A stretch of DNA of 64,000 bases from Zychaea mexicana (Eukaryota > Mucoromycota > Mucoromycetes > Mucorales > Lichtheimiaceae): positions 124,001-188,000 of the forward strand of contig NW_026516711.1 of the NCBI RefSeq assembly GCF_025766255.1. The letters are read 5' to 3'. The position numbers and the translations under genes were made by a program. The notes below the pieces were generated by a model. The model had not been told where the DNA came from and searched no databases. It worked only from the letters and a program-made list of their open reading frames with translations. Of the stretch, positions 25,559 to 37,877 are shown piece after piece; the stretch's first letter is position 1; each line of letters opens with the position of its first letter.

Positions 25559-28500
25559 TCACAAATCGAACAGAGTCCGGATTTCACGCATTGTCAGCTT
25601 GGAGTTCTTGATCATGCCATCACCTAGAGCACCTTGCACCATTTGTGCCTAATAGAAAGAGAGAGATTAACAAAGAGAGCGGATGAGATATACAGCGATC
25701 GTGAGAAGTTTCCAAAGGATTTGTAGGACCAAAAAGAAAAAAGTATGTGCCTTCTTTTGTTGAAGCTGGATAATCTTTTGTTCGATTGTCCCATCAATCA
25801 CCAGTCGGACTACTCTTACAGGCAGTCTTTGCCCAATCCGATGAACCCGGTCAATCGCTTGTTCTAAATGACAAAAGGTTACGTACCACCGCGTTAGATA
25901 TTATACTAACCAATCGCCGCGTAAAACAGTATGTATCACGCGTAGAAGTTAGGGTTTCTTTTTTCTAAGCAGAAAATCATTACCTTCCACCGCAGGATTC
26001 CACCACACATCCATCAATATCACATGATTAGCTGCCGTTAGATTCAAGCTAAAAAAACAAAAATGGCGAGCAAACAAAGGAAATGGATGATATGTCATCA
26101 GTACGCAAGCTAACAAAAAAAGTATGACTTCTTTGAAACTTCTACTGGAAAAAAGACAATGGAAATCATGCTGCCGTACCCGAGTGAACCACACTTTAGT
26201 GATATCAGCATCACCGTGCACTCGGTATCTGTCCGCAATGCATCTAGATTCCGTTCTCGAAGGTGGTTGGACATGGACCCATCATCTAATAATATTGAGA
26301 TAGAAAGATTTTTTAAGGTTTCAGAACAGCATTTAATTTAATTGACTTATACACATGACCCTCTTTTGCCCGGTACTTACATCGACAATACTTGAATCCT
26401 GATCGCTGTAGTGGCTCTTCCAGCAAATCGAGCATGGACGTAAACTGTGAGAAAATGATGGTCTTTTCACGCGGATATTTGAGACGCGTTTCATGCAGCA
26501 GCTCCAAAACCTTGTTGATCTTGCTGCTTGTCATGAGGCTGTCTTCCTGAACTGTGCACTGCTCAATCTGATTCGTGCATGTCGGACAATAAGATGATCC
26601 GCCGTTAATACTGCCACTGCTGCTGCTGCTGCTGCTGCTACTACTACTACTACTGGCGGGAATAGTTTTTCCACAGAGTTCGCATGTCGTCCCAGGCGCT
26701 CCAGATACACTGATGGTTTTGTCAAATACCGACTGGCCCACCTGCCCGACACCTTGCCATCCCAAGTCAACTGCCATCTTGGCCATGATGGTACGCTGTG
26801 CTGCAGCCTCGCTGGCTTCTCGAGCTTCTTTACGCCCGACATTGCCACTACTACAAGTGGCATTACTACCACTGCTATTGCCGTTGCTGTTGTTGCTGAT
26901 GCTGCTGCTGCTGCTGCCATTAGACAGACCACCTGTTGCAAACTCAAGTGCATCCGAATCGTTACCCATAGCTTTAAGCACCAGCATTGGGTGATCACAC
27001 GCTTGTCGTAGTCGTAAAAGCATGCACAACATATTGAGATAGTTGCGCTCGCCTTTGCCTGCTCGAAACAACTTTTCGACTGTACTTCTGGTCTTCGTGT
27101 TGAGGAAATCATAGAGCCTTCGCTCAGCTGTGCTAAATGTCAGCACAACGTCTCGCTTGTTCCGTGAGGGCAGCTGCAGTGACAGCTCGGTGGACAGGTT
27201 ACCATTTTTGGGAAAAGCTCCCTCTTTAGGATCAGCAACAAATTCATTTTGGGTATTATTGGGCGATGTTGCTGATATTGGCGATGTGTTACTGCCTTCT
27301 ATTCTTTCTGCTCCTTCCATTACTGTAGCAGCAGTAGAGGAACATGTCGATGACCCCTGTGGAGCGGTGGACGGCGATGGTGATGATGATGATGATGATG
27401 ATGATGGTTGTGCTTCAGCAGCAGTGCTATCCGTCGCTGATTTTAAGATCTGCTTAGTGCGTCGCAACATGACTGCCATCAAGACAACCTTGAGCCGTTC
27501 AAGAGCGAGCTGCCCTTGGCCCGCCTGAATAGGAACAGAGATGGTCTTCTTGAATGCTTGATAGTCACAGAGCGGCTGGATTCGCAGGAAACGCAAGAGA
27601 CTGTATAGTTCGTCCACATGATTCTGCATGGGCGTTCCAGTCAGACACCATCGTTTTTGCGCAGTGAGTTCAGTACATGACAGAGCCGAACGTGTATTTC
27701 TGTTTTTGATCTGCTGAGCTTCATCTGAAAACGACAATAGGCGTAATATTAGTGAGGTAATGTAAGGAACATTCCATAGAACTCACAAAGGAAGCATGAA
27801 AATAAGAAGAGCAAGGCTTGAAAACCGAGAAAAACAGGAAGCGATAATAAAGTTACCTAAGACAACGCGGTACCATTCTATTTGGAAAAGCGGGCCGTAA
27901 CCAGGCTTCAAAGTTGGAGTTGAGCCGTCATTCAAAGAAGAGCAAGAAGAACTATTCTCTTGTGTCTTGCGAGTAGAGGGTGAGCCTGGGGCACTGCTGA
28001 CGGGACTCATGCAATCTTCAGAGGCATTTGGGGTCTGCACATCCATCAAGTCTTCCTCGATGCCGTTATTGTTACGCCGACGCCCTCGTTTTGTTGTATT
28101 AGGCATATCCGATGCGACCACCTGATACGTGGTGATTACGACATCATACTGTGAAAAGAAGGCTGGATCTATACGGTGTGTATGTGAAGTTAAAGCAAGT
28201 CAGTACATGTTTATTTGTTTTAACGTCACCTCCACCACGAACACCTTCGATGCTAAATACAAGAACAAAAGGAGCGCCTAGGGAAATGCAATGTGTCACA
28301 CACAGCATATATCACATACCTTTTGATCGGCTGGCGCCGTGGTACACAAGAACAGACATCTTGCCTTTCTCGGTTTTCGTTCGAATCTCAGTGGCCCATT
28401 GTTGGATAAGTGCAAGTGGCGTAACGATCAGCGTTGGGCGTTTAGCAGCTGCATCCATTGTTGAGGCGACCAAACCAATAGTCTGGATTGTTTTGCCTAG

Positions 28501-30773
28501 TCCCATCTGTAGATAATACATATAATACATGATTAATATAACTAGGAATATAACTAGTCTCTGTCCCAACACATTGGCTTGTTTTCGGCAGCATGTGATC
28601 TCAACCTACATCCTATATAAAGTGTAGAATAAAAAATGACACAATTTGTCAGTAACTCAAGACCATCCGTCCATCGCATCATCCTAATCCTTTCCTCGTT
28701 TGCCAACAAAAACCATTTGGTAAACATATTAAAACATATATACCTACATCGGCTAATATCCCACCACAGCTCGTCTCATTTGCTTCCCGGCCAATCATCC
28801 ATTCCACGCCTCGTGACTGATGCGGCATTAGTCTCACGGTGAGACCTTCGATCTGAGCACTGTCGACCTGCATCTCATCACTATCCTCCTCCGTGTCGTT
28901 GCTGCTGCTATTTCCACTCTCATACTTATCGTCAACGCCTAAGTCATCATTATCATCATCATCATTGAGGACAATCTGATTGTCGCGTGTCCCAGATCGT
29001 TGAAGAGCCTCCCATCGTTTCTTTTTCCTTTTGCGGCTGGCATTGTTGTTGTTGTTGCTGCTGCCTTTATCATTGCCGTTGTCATCATTGGGTATACTGT
29101 CCAGTAGTTGAGCGATATCACGCCGAGTCTGTTCTATGGAAGTTTGATCGGTACTGGACGGCCGGCCCGGACGCCCCACTGACCACAGCCGTTGGTTACT
29201 GACCTCCTGTTGCTGCTGGATGAGATGCGTGTGTGGGTTCTTGTAACGACATGCAGGATTGAAAAAAGGAGGTTCCTTGAGAGTCGCGTAATAGCGCTCG
29301 AACATTTTGGCAACAACACCGACATGAAGTGGTCGACAGTAGATGATGATGTAGAGTGGCGTACGTGCATGATTTGCTTTACCCCGAGGAATGACTGCAT
29401 CCCACCAGATCAAGCAATGTTCAACCAATGGCCCTAGTATTTTGGTATCTTCAAAAGGAACCCAGCCATACTAAAAAGTAATAGTCAGGACAAGCGTAAT
29501 ATAGCGCAGACTGACACGGGAAGGGGAAGAAAATAAGGGGGATGTGGAAGGGGAAGTGGTGGCGGATGACAAAACTTACGAATTTTCGTGGCATGCCACA
29601 TGATGTTACAGTAAATGCTGTAGAATTGTAAAGGGATGAGCATGCCATTTCATTGTTTTCCAGAGCCACATAAACGATTTCTCGAAACACACGACTTACA
29701 ATAATTGACTGAGTCTCGTCGTCCTTCAGATTCTAGACGAATAGCTTCGTATTGCTCGTCTTTAATCAGATCGAGAACCTTGACAGTAACAATATCGGTT
29801 TTAATCATGCCGACGCATATGTTCTTGTTGGTCATTTCCTCGTCGACAATTAAATCGTCATCATCTACTGCTGCACCTTGTAATGCCGAAGAAGATAATG
29901 GGGGCTGTTGTTGAGAGATTGATGCTGTTGCAGGCGACAATAGCGGCGCGGAGGCTGGCTGTGGATGATGAGAAGGATGTGGCGGAAGAGGTTGGCGCGG
30001 TTGTTGTCCTTGTTCTTGCTGCTGTCGATGATAAAGGTCCGCGACAGTATGCATGGATAAAGAAGGTGTGATTGCCGGAGGTGCTGCGTGTAATTGTTGT
30101 CGTAGCATTGGCTGCGAATCATTGATATCATTACCAATACTACGAAGGGATGCCAAAGATTGAGAGCGCATAAGTTGATGATGATGGTGGTGGTTATGCT
30201 GGGGAAGTTGCTGTTGTCGTTGTTCTTGGTGAAAATACGCTGCGTGCTGTGGGAACAACTGTTGTCTCTGAAACGATATCGAACGATCAATAACTCGATC
30301 ACTACTTTTCTTCCAAACAACAGCAATAAAGACAAAAGGGAACGTACATGAGCATTGTTTTGAGATAACCGCGCAGGCATGGAAAATGGCGGGCGGGCGT
30401 AATGAGTAGTGTTGTTACTGTTGTTGACAGATCGAGCGAGATCGGGAAATTGATCTATACGACGACGTTTGGCTGGATCGGCTGTGTCCGGATGATCCGG
30501 TGGCAGCAAGTCAGCAGATGCTGTTGGCGCAATCGACAAGCGATTCAGCTTTGGCATTGAGGAAAAGGTATTATTATTATTAGTGGTATTGATAGAGTCG
30601 TTATCGTGTTGATAAGTGCTATGGCTACTGTTGTTGTTGTTGTTGTTGTTGTTGCTGCTGCCACTGCTAGGAGTGCTGATATTGTAACCGGCCTGTTGTT
30701 GCTGAAGGTGGTGGTGGGACTCAAAGTTGCTATCACTATTGCTGCTACTGCTACTGGTGGTGATGAAATTCAT
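25559..30773 (-). CDS. SNF2-family DNA-dependent ATPase with HIRAN-like region and split zinc finger (RAD5/HLTF/ULS1-like)
   Basis: Probable nuclear DNA translocase and possible ubiquitin or SUMO-linked ligase in DNA repair. Exons: 30348-30773, 29700-30267, 29580-29617, 28748-29470, 28610-28612 (3-nt microexon), 28320-28506, 27857-28168, 26381-27724, 26180-26285, 25984-26048, 25751-25863, 25559-25648; 1324 aa in frame. The N-terminal 230 residues are Ser/Asn/Gln/His-rich. A HIRAN-like stretch ends in FYGWVPFEDTKILGPL. The helicase has GGILAD(D)MGLGKT (motif I, the second Asp supplied by the microexon at residue 586), DEAQ (motif II, about residue 753), LTGTPMQN, a Cys-rich finger (CELCG...YCPTC, about residues 1085-1125) interrupted by poly-Ser, IIFSQFTSMLDLLE, SLKCGSLGLNLTAANHV and DRVHRIGQ (C lobe). 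The last intron appears to be GC-AG. Whether the finger is a working RING is uncertain. Confidence 0.9.
25649..25750 (-). other. Predicted GC-AG intron, last intron of SNF2 ATPase
   Basis: The exon end reads AAGAAG followed by GCACAT; no in-frame GT donor is available and reading on hits a stop. The acceptor ATTAG precedes GCACAAATGG. The join gives QQKKAQMVQGALG, the expected conserved C-terminus. Confidence 0.6.
28610..28612 (-). other. Predicted 3-nt microexon (GAT, Asp) in SNF2 ATPase motif I
   Basis: On the minus strand GAT is preceded by TATATAG and followed by GTAGGT. Direct joining of exons 28748-29470 and 28320-28506 gives LADMGLGKT, one acidic residue short of the near-invariant LADDMGLGKT or LADEMGLGKT. 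Inclusion of GAT repairs it. The flanking introns would be 135 and 103 nt. Confidence 0.6.
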
Positions 30774-33700
30774 ATCGAAACGCGCAAAAAAGTCGTGGTC
30801 TGGTGCTGTTGCTTTTCGTTTTAAACTTCCTAGAGCATAATAAGAAAGTTTGAAAGGGGTAAAGCTGATTCAAACAGAAATATGACCGATGTGTGTGTGT
30901 GTGTGTGTGTGTGTGTCTGCGTTGTTTTGATATAAACCAAAAGCAAGAAGAAAAATGAAAAGAGACAGAGGTTTGGGGGACTTGCTATAAAACCACCACC
31001 ATAAAGCAAAAAGGAGCGGGCGGAGAGAGAGAGAGAAAGAAAGAGTCGAGAGGGCAAGGGAGACACACCCAACACCCACCAAGTCGAGAGGAGAACAGAC
31101 AGACAGCGAAGAGGAAAAAGAACGATATCGAAAAGGACCATGTGACTCCGAGGCACATGACCATTCGGTTGTCATGTGGTTTTAAGACCTTTCAGCACAA
31201 GCAAACCTTTATTATTTTACCGGCATTCGATCGCCGAAGTAAAACCACAGACAAAAACGTGTAAAGAGAGAGGGGAAACCACAAGTGTCAACTTACTTGC
31301 GGGATATGTTCCTGATTATCAGTTTGGAGAGCACAGCACAGTAGTGGGATCTATATTGTGGGGTAGAAAGTCATTCTGTGCGAGTGGCATTTCACTCTTA
31401 TCGCCGCTTAGCAAGCGATATTGTGCCACCTCAGCAGAGATGCATCAGCAGCATCGATCAGGTTTTTACAGTTGGTATAATCATTATATATCATCGCTCT
31501 CGTTACCCAGCACAATATACACTAATGGGAACAGTCTAATTGCTAGCACACGATAGACTCACTAGCCGAATAGTACCAGTTAGCAATAGATAAAGGGGCA
31601 AGAGAATGGATGTGCGTTTTGTTTTTGTTGTTTATTTTACGCCAAGGAGTACGATCGTGTGTTAGCTGACCACTCTACTCAGCGCAGCGGGCAACTAATT
31701 AGCGTCATATGATACGAATGATATATACACCACCACCTCGAGGTGTTGATGCATACCTTATCTTAATATTAGTGCCAATACGCGCTGCTGTAATCCTCTC
31801 GATCATAGTGGTGATGTGCCAAATACATACTTTGCTATTGACTTTATTGTGAAGAATCCAGAATGTATTCTACTAGTGTATGTAGTGACTTGAAGAGGAC
31901 AGGATCAGACTGCCATATATTAAGGTGCAGAGGTTTATACTTTATACCGACTCGCATATAACCTTAATCAACAAAAACTGTAAATTAAACCAACAACCCC
32001 ATCCACACCCCACCGACATATTTACATATCAAGGTCAACAGACCTCATTGTTTTTCCAAACACGACAAACTTCCTCGGAGCACTCCGTTTGTTTTACCTC
32101 ACCTCTTTTCCTGCTTTACCCTCCCCCATATTACCTCTATCAGACGTGTAAGTCATCTATAACCAACATAACCTAAAATTCAACATCTTCAAAGTACTTG
32201 GTACTATGCGATGTCGTATAGAAAGAACGCCATCCGATTATCTGACCGTAGAGCAATACCTTTGGAGCGAATGGTGTAATTAAGGTGAATTGATGATGGT
32301 ACTATGCCAGTAATACAATCGATCCATGAAACTGCTATGTAGCTTGTATATTTCACTATTGGTGCTAATCAGAGTTGCTACGTACGTATGATCTGGACCG
32401 TCATGTCTTTAAGACTTTACTGCATAGTTCCAAGTAATGTGGCTTGTATTGAAACAAGTCAAAACTACGTTTTACATAGGGAGAAACCATTCAATATATA
32501 ACACAATTCAACATATCAGATTCGTAAGAAAATAGAACGTTTTCACGAAGGTTATGATTGCCAACTTTGGGAAGAATCAAGGTCATAAGTTCCTGCTTAA
32601 GAATCCACTGCTTCCTTTCCTTGGCTTAACGGTCCTACTTAAAAAAGAATTATCACACACAGTGCTGGAATTGGCAGTGCTCTTGTTGCTATCTGATTGA
32701 CCAAATGATTGCAAAGCCTGTCAACTTGTTTGTTCGCTCGTAATATCCTGTATTGAAATACTCATAGCAAGTTAAATCTACCAGCTGTCATCACATATTT
32801 AGCTAGTGGTATGGCTCCTTTGACGCTACTGTTCAGATACCAGGAGTGCTATCAATGATATGGCTTATAGTCTGCTTTTTTTGTCTCAGATCGGGCCAGG
32901 TGCCGCCGATAAGTAAATTTTGAATTTAGGTCATAGTTTGTGCTGTCAAAAGAAGGTGCGTAAACAAAAATAAAATGGGTGACTGGAGTTCGGATAGAGT
33001 TGCCCCGTATGGAACTGCGTCTGGTGGAAGGTACATGGGTATAATCGGGAATTTCAGTACATCCGGTAAAAGAACCCGTCGGTAAAAGTCTCGGAAAACA
33101 GATTTCTGCACGTTTGAGGCTGGTGTGGCAAATTGTTGATCTGCATTCACACAATCGTACGCTCACTTTGAACAACATATGACAGCAAAAAAGCGTATGC
33201 TCCTTAATATTGATTGCCCCTCGATATTTAGCTCTAACCAAAGAGTCGTCGTCGTTTGAACACATATCTTAAGCTCTTCGTATTCACTGATAGCGATCGC
33301 AGTGAAAATTTCTTTAAGTTTTTTTCATATGCCGTTGCAAGGAGTTAAACGATGTATGTTTTTAAGCATCCACGTGCTTTTTAAATTCCAAAAAAAGACG
33401 CACTTCTTTTGACGTTGCTGCTCCCGAACAAGCCAATTGCCAAAAATAGGCAAAATTGGATCATGGAATTTGAAAAGTATTCATTACAAATATAAAATAC
33501 AGCGTCTGAGCCAAAATCACGACATAGAGCATGGCTAAATAATACTGCCGTTGTAATATTGCAATCGAAGCCTAGTGAGCCACGCAAGAAAAAGAGTACG
33601 CAGCTGCATATCGATCATGAGTTATAGTAGATTCATTACAAGGGGGGCACAGTGCTTGAAATTATAAACAGTTTGATTAGCCGACATTTGGAAAACCCAA

Positions 33701-33848
33701 CAGTAAAATGAGGGAAAACATCCCAGCTGAAGAAAAAAAGGATAATTTTCAAATGCCGTGATTCGGCCCAGTAATGCACATATATAAGGGGCGATGCGAG
33801 TTTAACAGCCCTATTCTTTCCATATTCTCCCGACTCTATTTAACCATT
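30774..33848. other. Intergenic, divergent promoters of SNF2 ATPase and P450; no gene recognised
   Basis: About 3 kb between two divergently transcribed genes. It contains a GT repeat near 30893-30917 and purine-rich runs at 31024-31050. A TATA-like box CATATATAAG at 33778-33787 fits the P450 gene, which starts at 33849. No conserved coding segment was recognised in the middle part. Confidence 0.5.
33778..33787 (+). promoter_or_regulatory. TATA box of the P450 fusion gene
   Basis: CATATATAAG about 62-70 bases before the chosen ATG at 33849. It overlaps an upstream in-frame ATG (33774), which argues that this upstream ATG is not translated. Confidence 0.55.
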
Positions 33849-36800
33849 ATGTCAGAAAACACCACAACCTCGTTAATTGTTGTCCTTGAAGGGTCAACCG
33901 ACATAGAAAAAGATGGCAAAATCATTGTGTTTGGCTCAGGCGCCAATCTGAACACAGTGCGTGGTCTTGCTGCAGAAAAGCTCGCCATTTCCGGTACTAT
34001 ACCCCTAGACGATATTTTCTTGAAAACACCATCTGGAAAATTACTCGATGGTATCGACGACGTCCGAAATCAACAGGTCGTGCATGTTAGCCTTCGAGAG
34101 CATATTACGGATGTAATTCCTGGACCTCGCAAGTTACCATTTATTGGTAGCGTTCGCGAACTTTTGCCTGACATGTAAGTAGCTTTCACAATAAGGATGG
34201 GCATGAATTTATGTTGTTTCTTTTGCAAGACATCTGTGTACTAATGTACCCCGTATTTTCCAAGGACGCAAGGTTGGATGAAAATGTTCCGTCTTTATGG
34301 CCCGCTGGTGAACATCAACTTTATGGGTACCGAGCTTTACGCTACCAACGATCCATCGATTGCAGAACTTTTTGTGAAAGAGTCCGAATACTTCACCAAG
34401 AAGATTGGCTTGGGCTTGGATGAAATCAAAGCCTTTGGTGGTCAAGGCTTGTTTACAACTGATACGGATGACGATGATTGGAAACTGGCTCATAAACTCC
34501 TTATGCCTGCTTTCAGCCCTCGTGCTATCAAGGCAAGCATCGAACATATAATGTGCATAGCGGATATTCAGTTGTTATGGTGATCATGGTTATAACTTTT
34601 GCGCGTATAATATAATGTAGGCATATTTGCATGAAATGGGTGAAATTACTATGGAAACTATCAACACACTAGAACAATACACTTCCGACGAACCTGTCGA
34701 GATCTTGGACTGGACGACAAGGTTGACCTTCGAAACGATCGGACGAATTGGTTTTGGTTACAACTTTGGACTTCTCGGAGCGCGCGATGCGCCCCCACAT
34801 CCATTCATCGAAGCCATGGCCTACTGTTTGGTCCATTCCATTACACGTACAAAGCAAATGCAATTCGTCAAGAAACTTCCACTCGAGCAGAATAAGAAGT
34901 TTGACCGATCCATAAAACTTATGAACGACATTGTGGACCAAGTCATCAAAGAACGCAAGGAGAGCTCTGAGGCTACCAACAAGGACAAGGACTTGCTTGG
35001 TTTTATGTTGAACGCACGCGACGAACACAACCTTGGTTTAACAGATGAAAATATTCGCTATCAAGTTGTCACTTTCCTTATTGCTGGCCATGATGTATGT
35101 ATATGCATGTATATGCATGTTGATGCTCCACTATGCACATTTCTGCTAACACGTACTTTATTTGTAGACCACTGCAAACACATTGGCATGGATGCTCTTT
35201 GAGTTGGCCCGCAATCCTGAGGTTGAACGCAAGATGTTACAGGAAATTGCAAACGTTGGCATCACTCATGACAAGATACCGAATTATGAGCAAATCAGCG
35301 AGCTCAAGTACATGCACCAAGCGTTGAAGGAGACCCTACGCAAGTATCCTCCTGTCCGTGTACTCGGCAAGTATTGTAAGAAGGATTGCATTTTACCTGG
35401 TGGCTATCGCTTGGAGGCCGGATCCCGCAGCTCTGTACAAGTCTACTGCATGCACCACAATCCTGAAGTGTATCCTGAACCTGAAAAGTTTGAACCGGAT
35501 CGATTCACTCCTGAAGAAGAACAGAAACGCTCACGATTCGCTTGGTTGCCCTTCAGTACTGGTCCCCGGTCCTGCATTGGTATGGCATTTGCGCTGCAAG
35601 AAGCTAAAGTCGTTTTGGCTATGCTTTTGCATCGATTCAAATTCTTCTATGGTAAGTTTCAGCATAATCATCGTGTTGCAAATTTCTACTTTTCTTTTTA
35701 ACTAAAGTGTTGGACATAACTGCATAGATGGTCCTGATATCAGCTTTGATTCGGACATGCCTACTACCAAGCCAAACAACTTCTTCGTCAAGGTCCAGCC
35801 ACGTACTGATTTCCCTGAGCCATCTACTACACCATTGAGCAGCACTACCGAATCGTCTAAACCAAGCAAGCCCACTACCACAGCACCCAACCCTGAGAGC
35901 ATGATTAAGCATGTTGCAGCGCAAGCGCCTACTGCAGAGCTTCCCTCGGCAACCTTTTTGTTCGGTACACAAACTGGCACGGCCCAAGATTATGCTTCCC
36001 AGCTTGCGTCCCAAGCACGCGCGTTTGGTTTCAAAGATGTTAAATTACTAGATATGGATGACTGGGATGTACTCAAGGCTGGCAAGTACGAACCCAAAAA
36101 GAGCGGTCCACAGGATTTGGTTGTCATTATCACTGCTACTTATAACGGCCAGCCACCTGATCATGCTGAAAAATTCGACAAGTTTATCACTGCCAAGACA
36201 AGCGAACCCGGTCACGAAAAGCTAATGCACAAGCTGAAATATGCTGTATTCGGTGTCGGCAACAAGAATTGGCGTACGTATCAAGCATTCCCCAGAAAGG
36301 TCAGCAGCTGCTTCGAAGAGTTTGGCGCTGAGCAGCTTTTCTTGACTGGCGAAGGCAATGCAGATAAGGATATCGATGCGGATTTCAATGAATGGTATGT
36401 TGTTATAGCTAATACTATAGATGTATCGATCATTATGATGATTGGAGGCTAACAATCTGTTTATCTCCTGTGTAGGTGTGCACACTTCTGGGTGAACGCA
36501 TTGAGTCATTATGGTCTTACCATCCCCGAGAACCAGTCCATGGTCCCATCAGCCAGTGCTAGTGTCGAAAAAGAACCCATTAAGGTCATCTTTGTCAACC
36601 CAACTGACGAGGTCAAGTGGGGAGCAGCACAAGCCAACCGCAACGGTGACTACAATGCCAAAATTCTCCTGAACAAGGAATTACAGCAACCTGGTTCAGG
36701 ACGTAGCACCCGTCATATTGAGCTCGATATTTCATCCTTGACACCCCTCTCTGATGACGGCAACCTATACGAGGCCGGCGATCATCTCGAAGTGATGCCA

Positions 36801-37877
36801 GAAAACGACCCCAAGTTTGTCCAGGCTGTCGCACTCAACTTTGGATGGGTGCTTGATTCCGTGTTTGAAGTCGACCCCGATTCGCTCAAGGATGTTTCCC
36901 CCCGCTCACTTGCTGCGTCGATCCGTGGTCCATGCACGGTCATCAATGCATTGACATACTATGCTGACTTGTCGTCGCCACCTACTCGCACAATGCTGTC
37001 CATCTTTGCCGAACAGCTCAGCAAGGCTTCTCCTGAAACGGCTAACACCTTCCGCCCATTGATCATGCCCGATAGCGCCGAGTATCCTGCTTTTGTCGAA
37101 AAGAACCGTACCTTGCTGGAGCTTCAAAAGAACTATCCACAGGTGAACCAGCTCGAGTTGGGTCAATTCCTGTCAGCTGTAGGTGTGATGCAGCCGCGCC
37201 GTTACTCAATTGCTTCATCGCCCCTGTCGCATCCTACTCGTGCACATCTCACAGTCGGCGTTGTCCATGATATCCTCAAGGATGGACGAGAATTCTACGG
37301 TTTGGCGTCGTCCTACCTGGCTCGTATGCCTTCGAAAAACCTTCGAGCTGCACTCAAGTCATCCAAGAGCTCGTTCGGTTTGCCCACAGATCCAAAGGTA
37401 CCTATCATTATGATTGCAGCGGGTACAGGTCTGTCTCCATTCCGAGGTTTCGTACAGGAGCGTGCGTATCAAAAACAAGAGCAAGGCAAAGAAGTCGGTG
37501 CAAGCGTCCTGTTCTTTGGCTGTCGTCGATCGGATCAAGACTTTATCTATGCGGATGAGCTGAATGGCTATGTGGATAGCGGCGCACTATCTTCGTTACA
37601 CGTTTCATTCTCGCGGCAAAACGAGCCAGTCAAGTATGTTCAGCATCAGCTTCTTACAAACGCAACTGAAGTCTGGCGTTTGCTAAACGGATCCAACGGA
37701 CAGCACCCACCTGCATCAATCTACGTGTGCGGTGCTGGCACAATGAGCCGAGACGTGCGGCGAACATTCTGCAACATGGCCAGAAGCTTTGGCGAAGCTA
37801 CTACGGAAGAAGAAGCCGAAGCATTTATCCAAACTCTTCTTGATGAAGGCCGTTACAATGAAGATGTTTGGGGCTAA
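33849..37877 (+). CDS. Self-sufficient P450-reductase fusion, CYP505-like, with extra N-terminal domain
   Basis: Single-chain monooxygenase: a heme P450 fused to a diflavin NADPH reductase, as in fungal fatty-acid subterminal hydroxylases. Exons 33849-34174, 34265-34532, 34621-35094, 35168-35651, 35728-36394 and 36476-37877 give 1206 aa. Residues 8-84 form a small extra domain before the usual PGPRKLPFIG start at about 91-100. P450 motifs: AGHDTT (I helix, split by an intron), ETLR (E411-R414), FSTGPRSCIG with heme ligand Cys492. A Pro/Ser/Thr linker (about 545-590) leads to flavodoxin (FGTQTGTA near 596), then the FAD/NADPH part (RRYSIASSP, AAGTGLSPFRGF, CGAGTMSRDV) and a C-terminal DVWG. 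CYP505 proteins normally lack the front domain. The second intron (34533-34620) starts with GC. It is typically cytosolic, as no membrane anchor is present. A dead partial copy lies downstream. Confidence 0.92.
34533..34620 (+). other. Predicted GC-AG intron 2 of the P450 fusion
   Basis: Exon end ATCAAG is followed by GCAAGC, the usual GC-donor consensus. Acceptor ATGTAG at 34615-34620. Joining gives SPRAIKAYLHEMGEI, which fits the family; the nearby GT donors I tried give the wrong phase. Confidence 0.65.

Noticed and set aside
26600..26900. Long plus-strand Leu-rich frames opposite the SNF2 exon
   Set aside because: They are reverse-strand shadows of Ser/Gln triplet repeats in the real gene.
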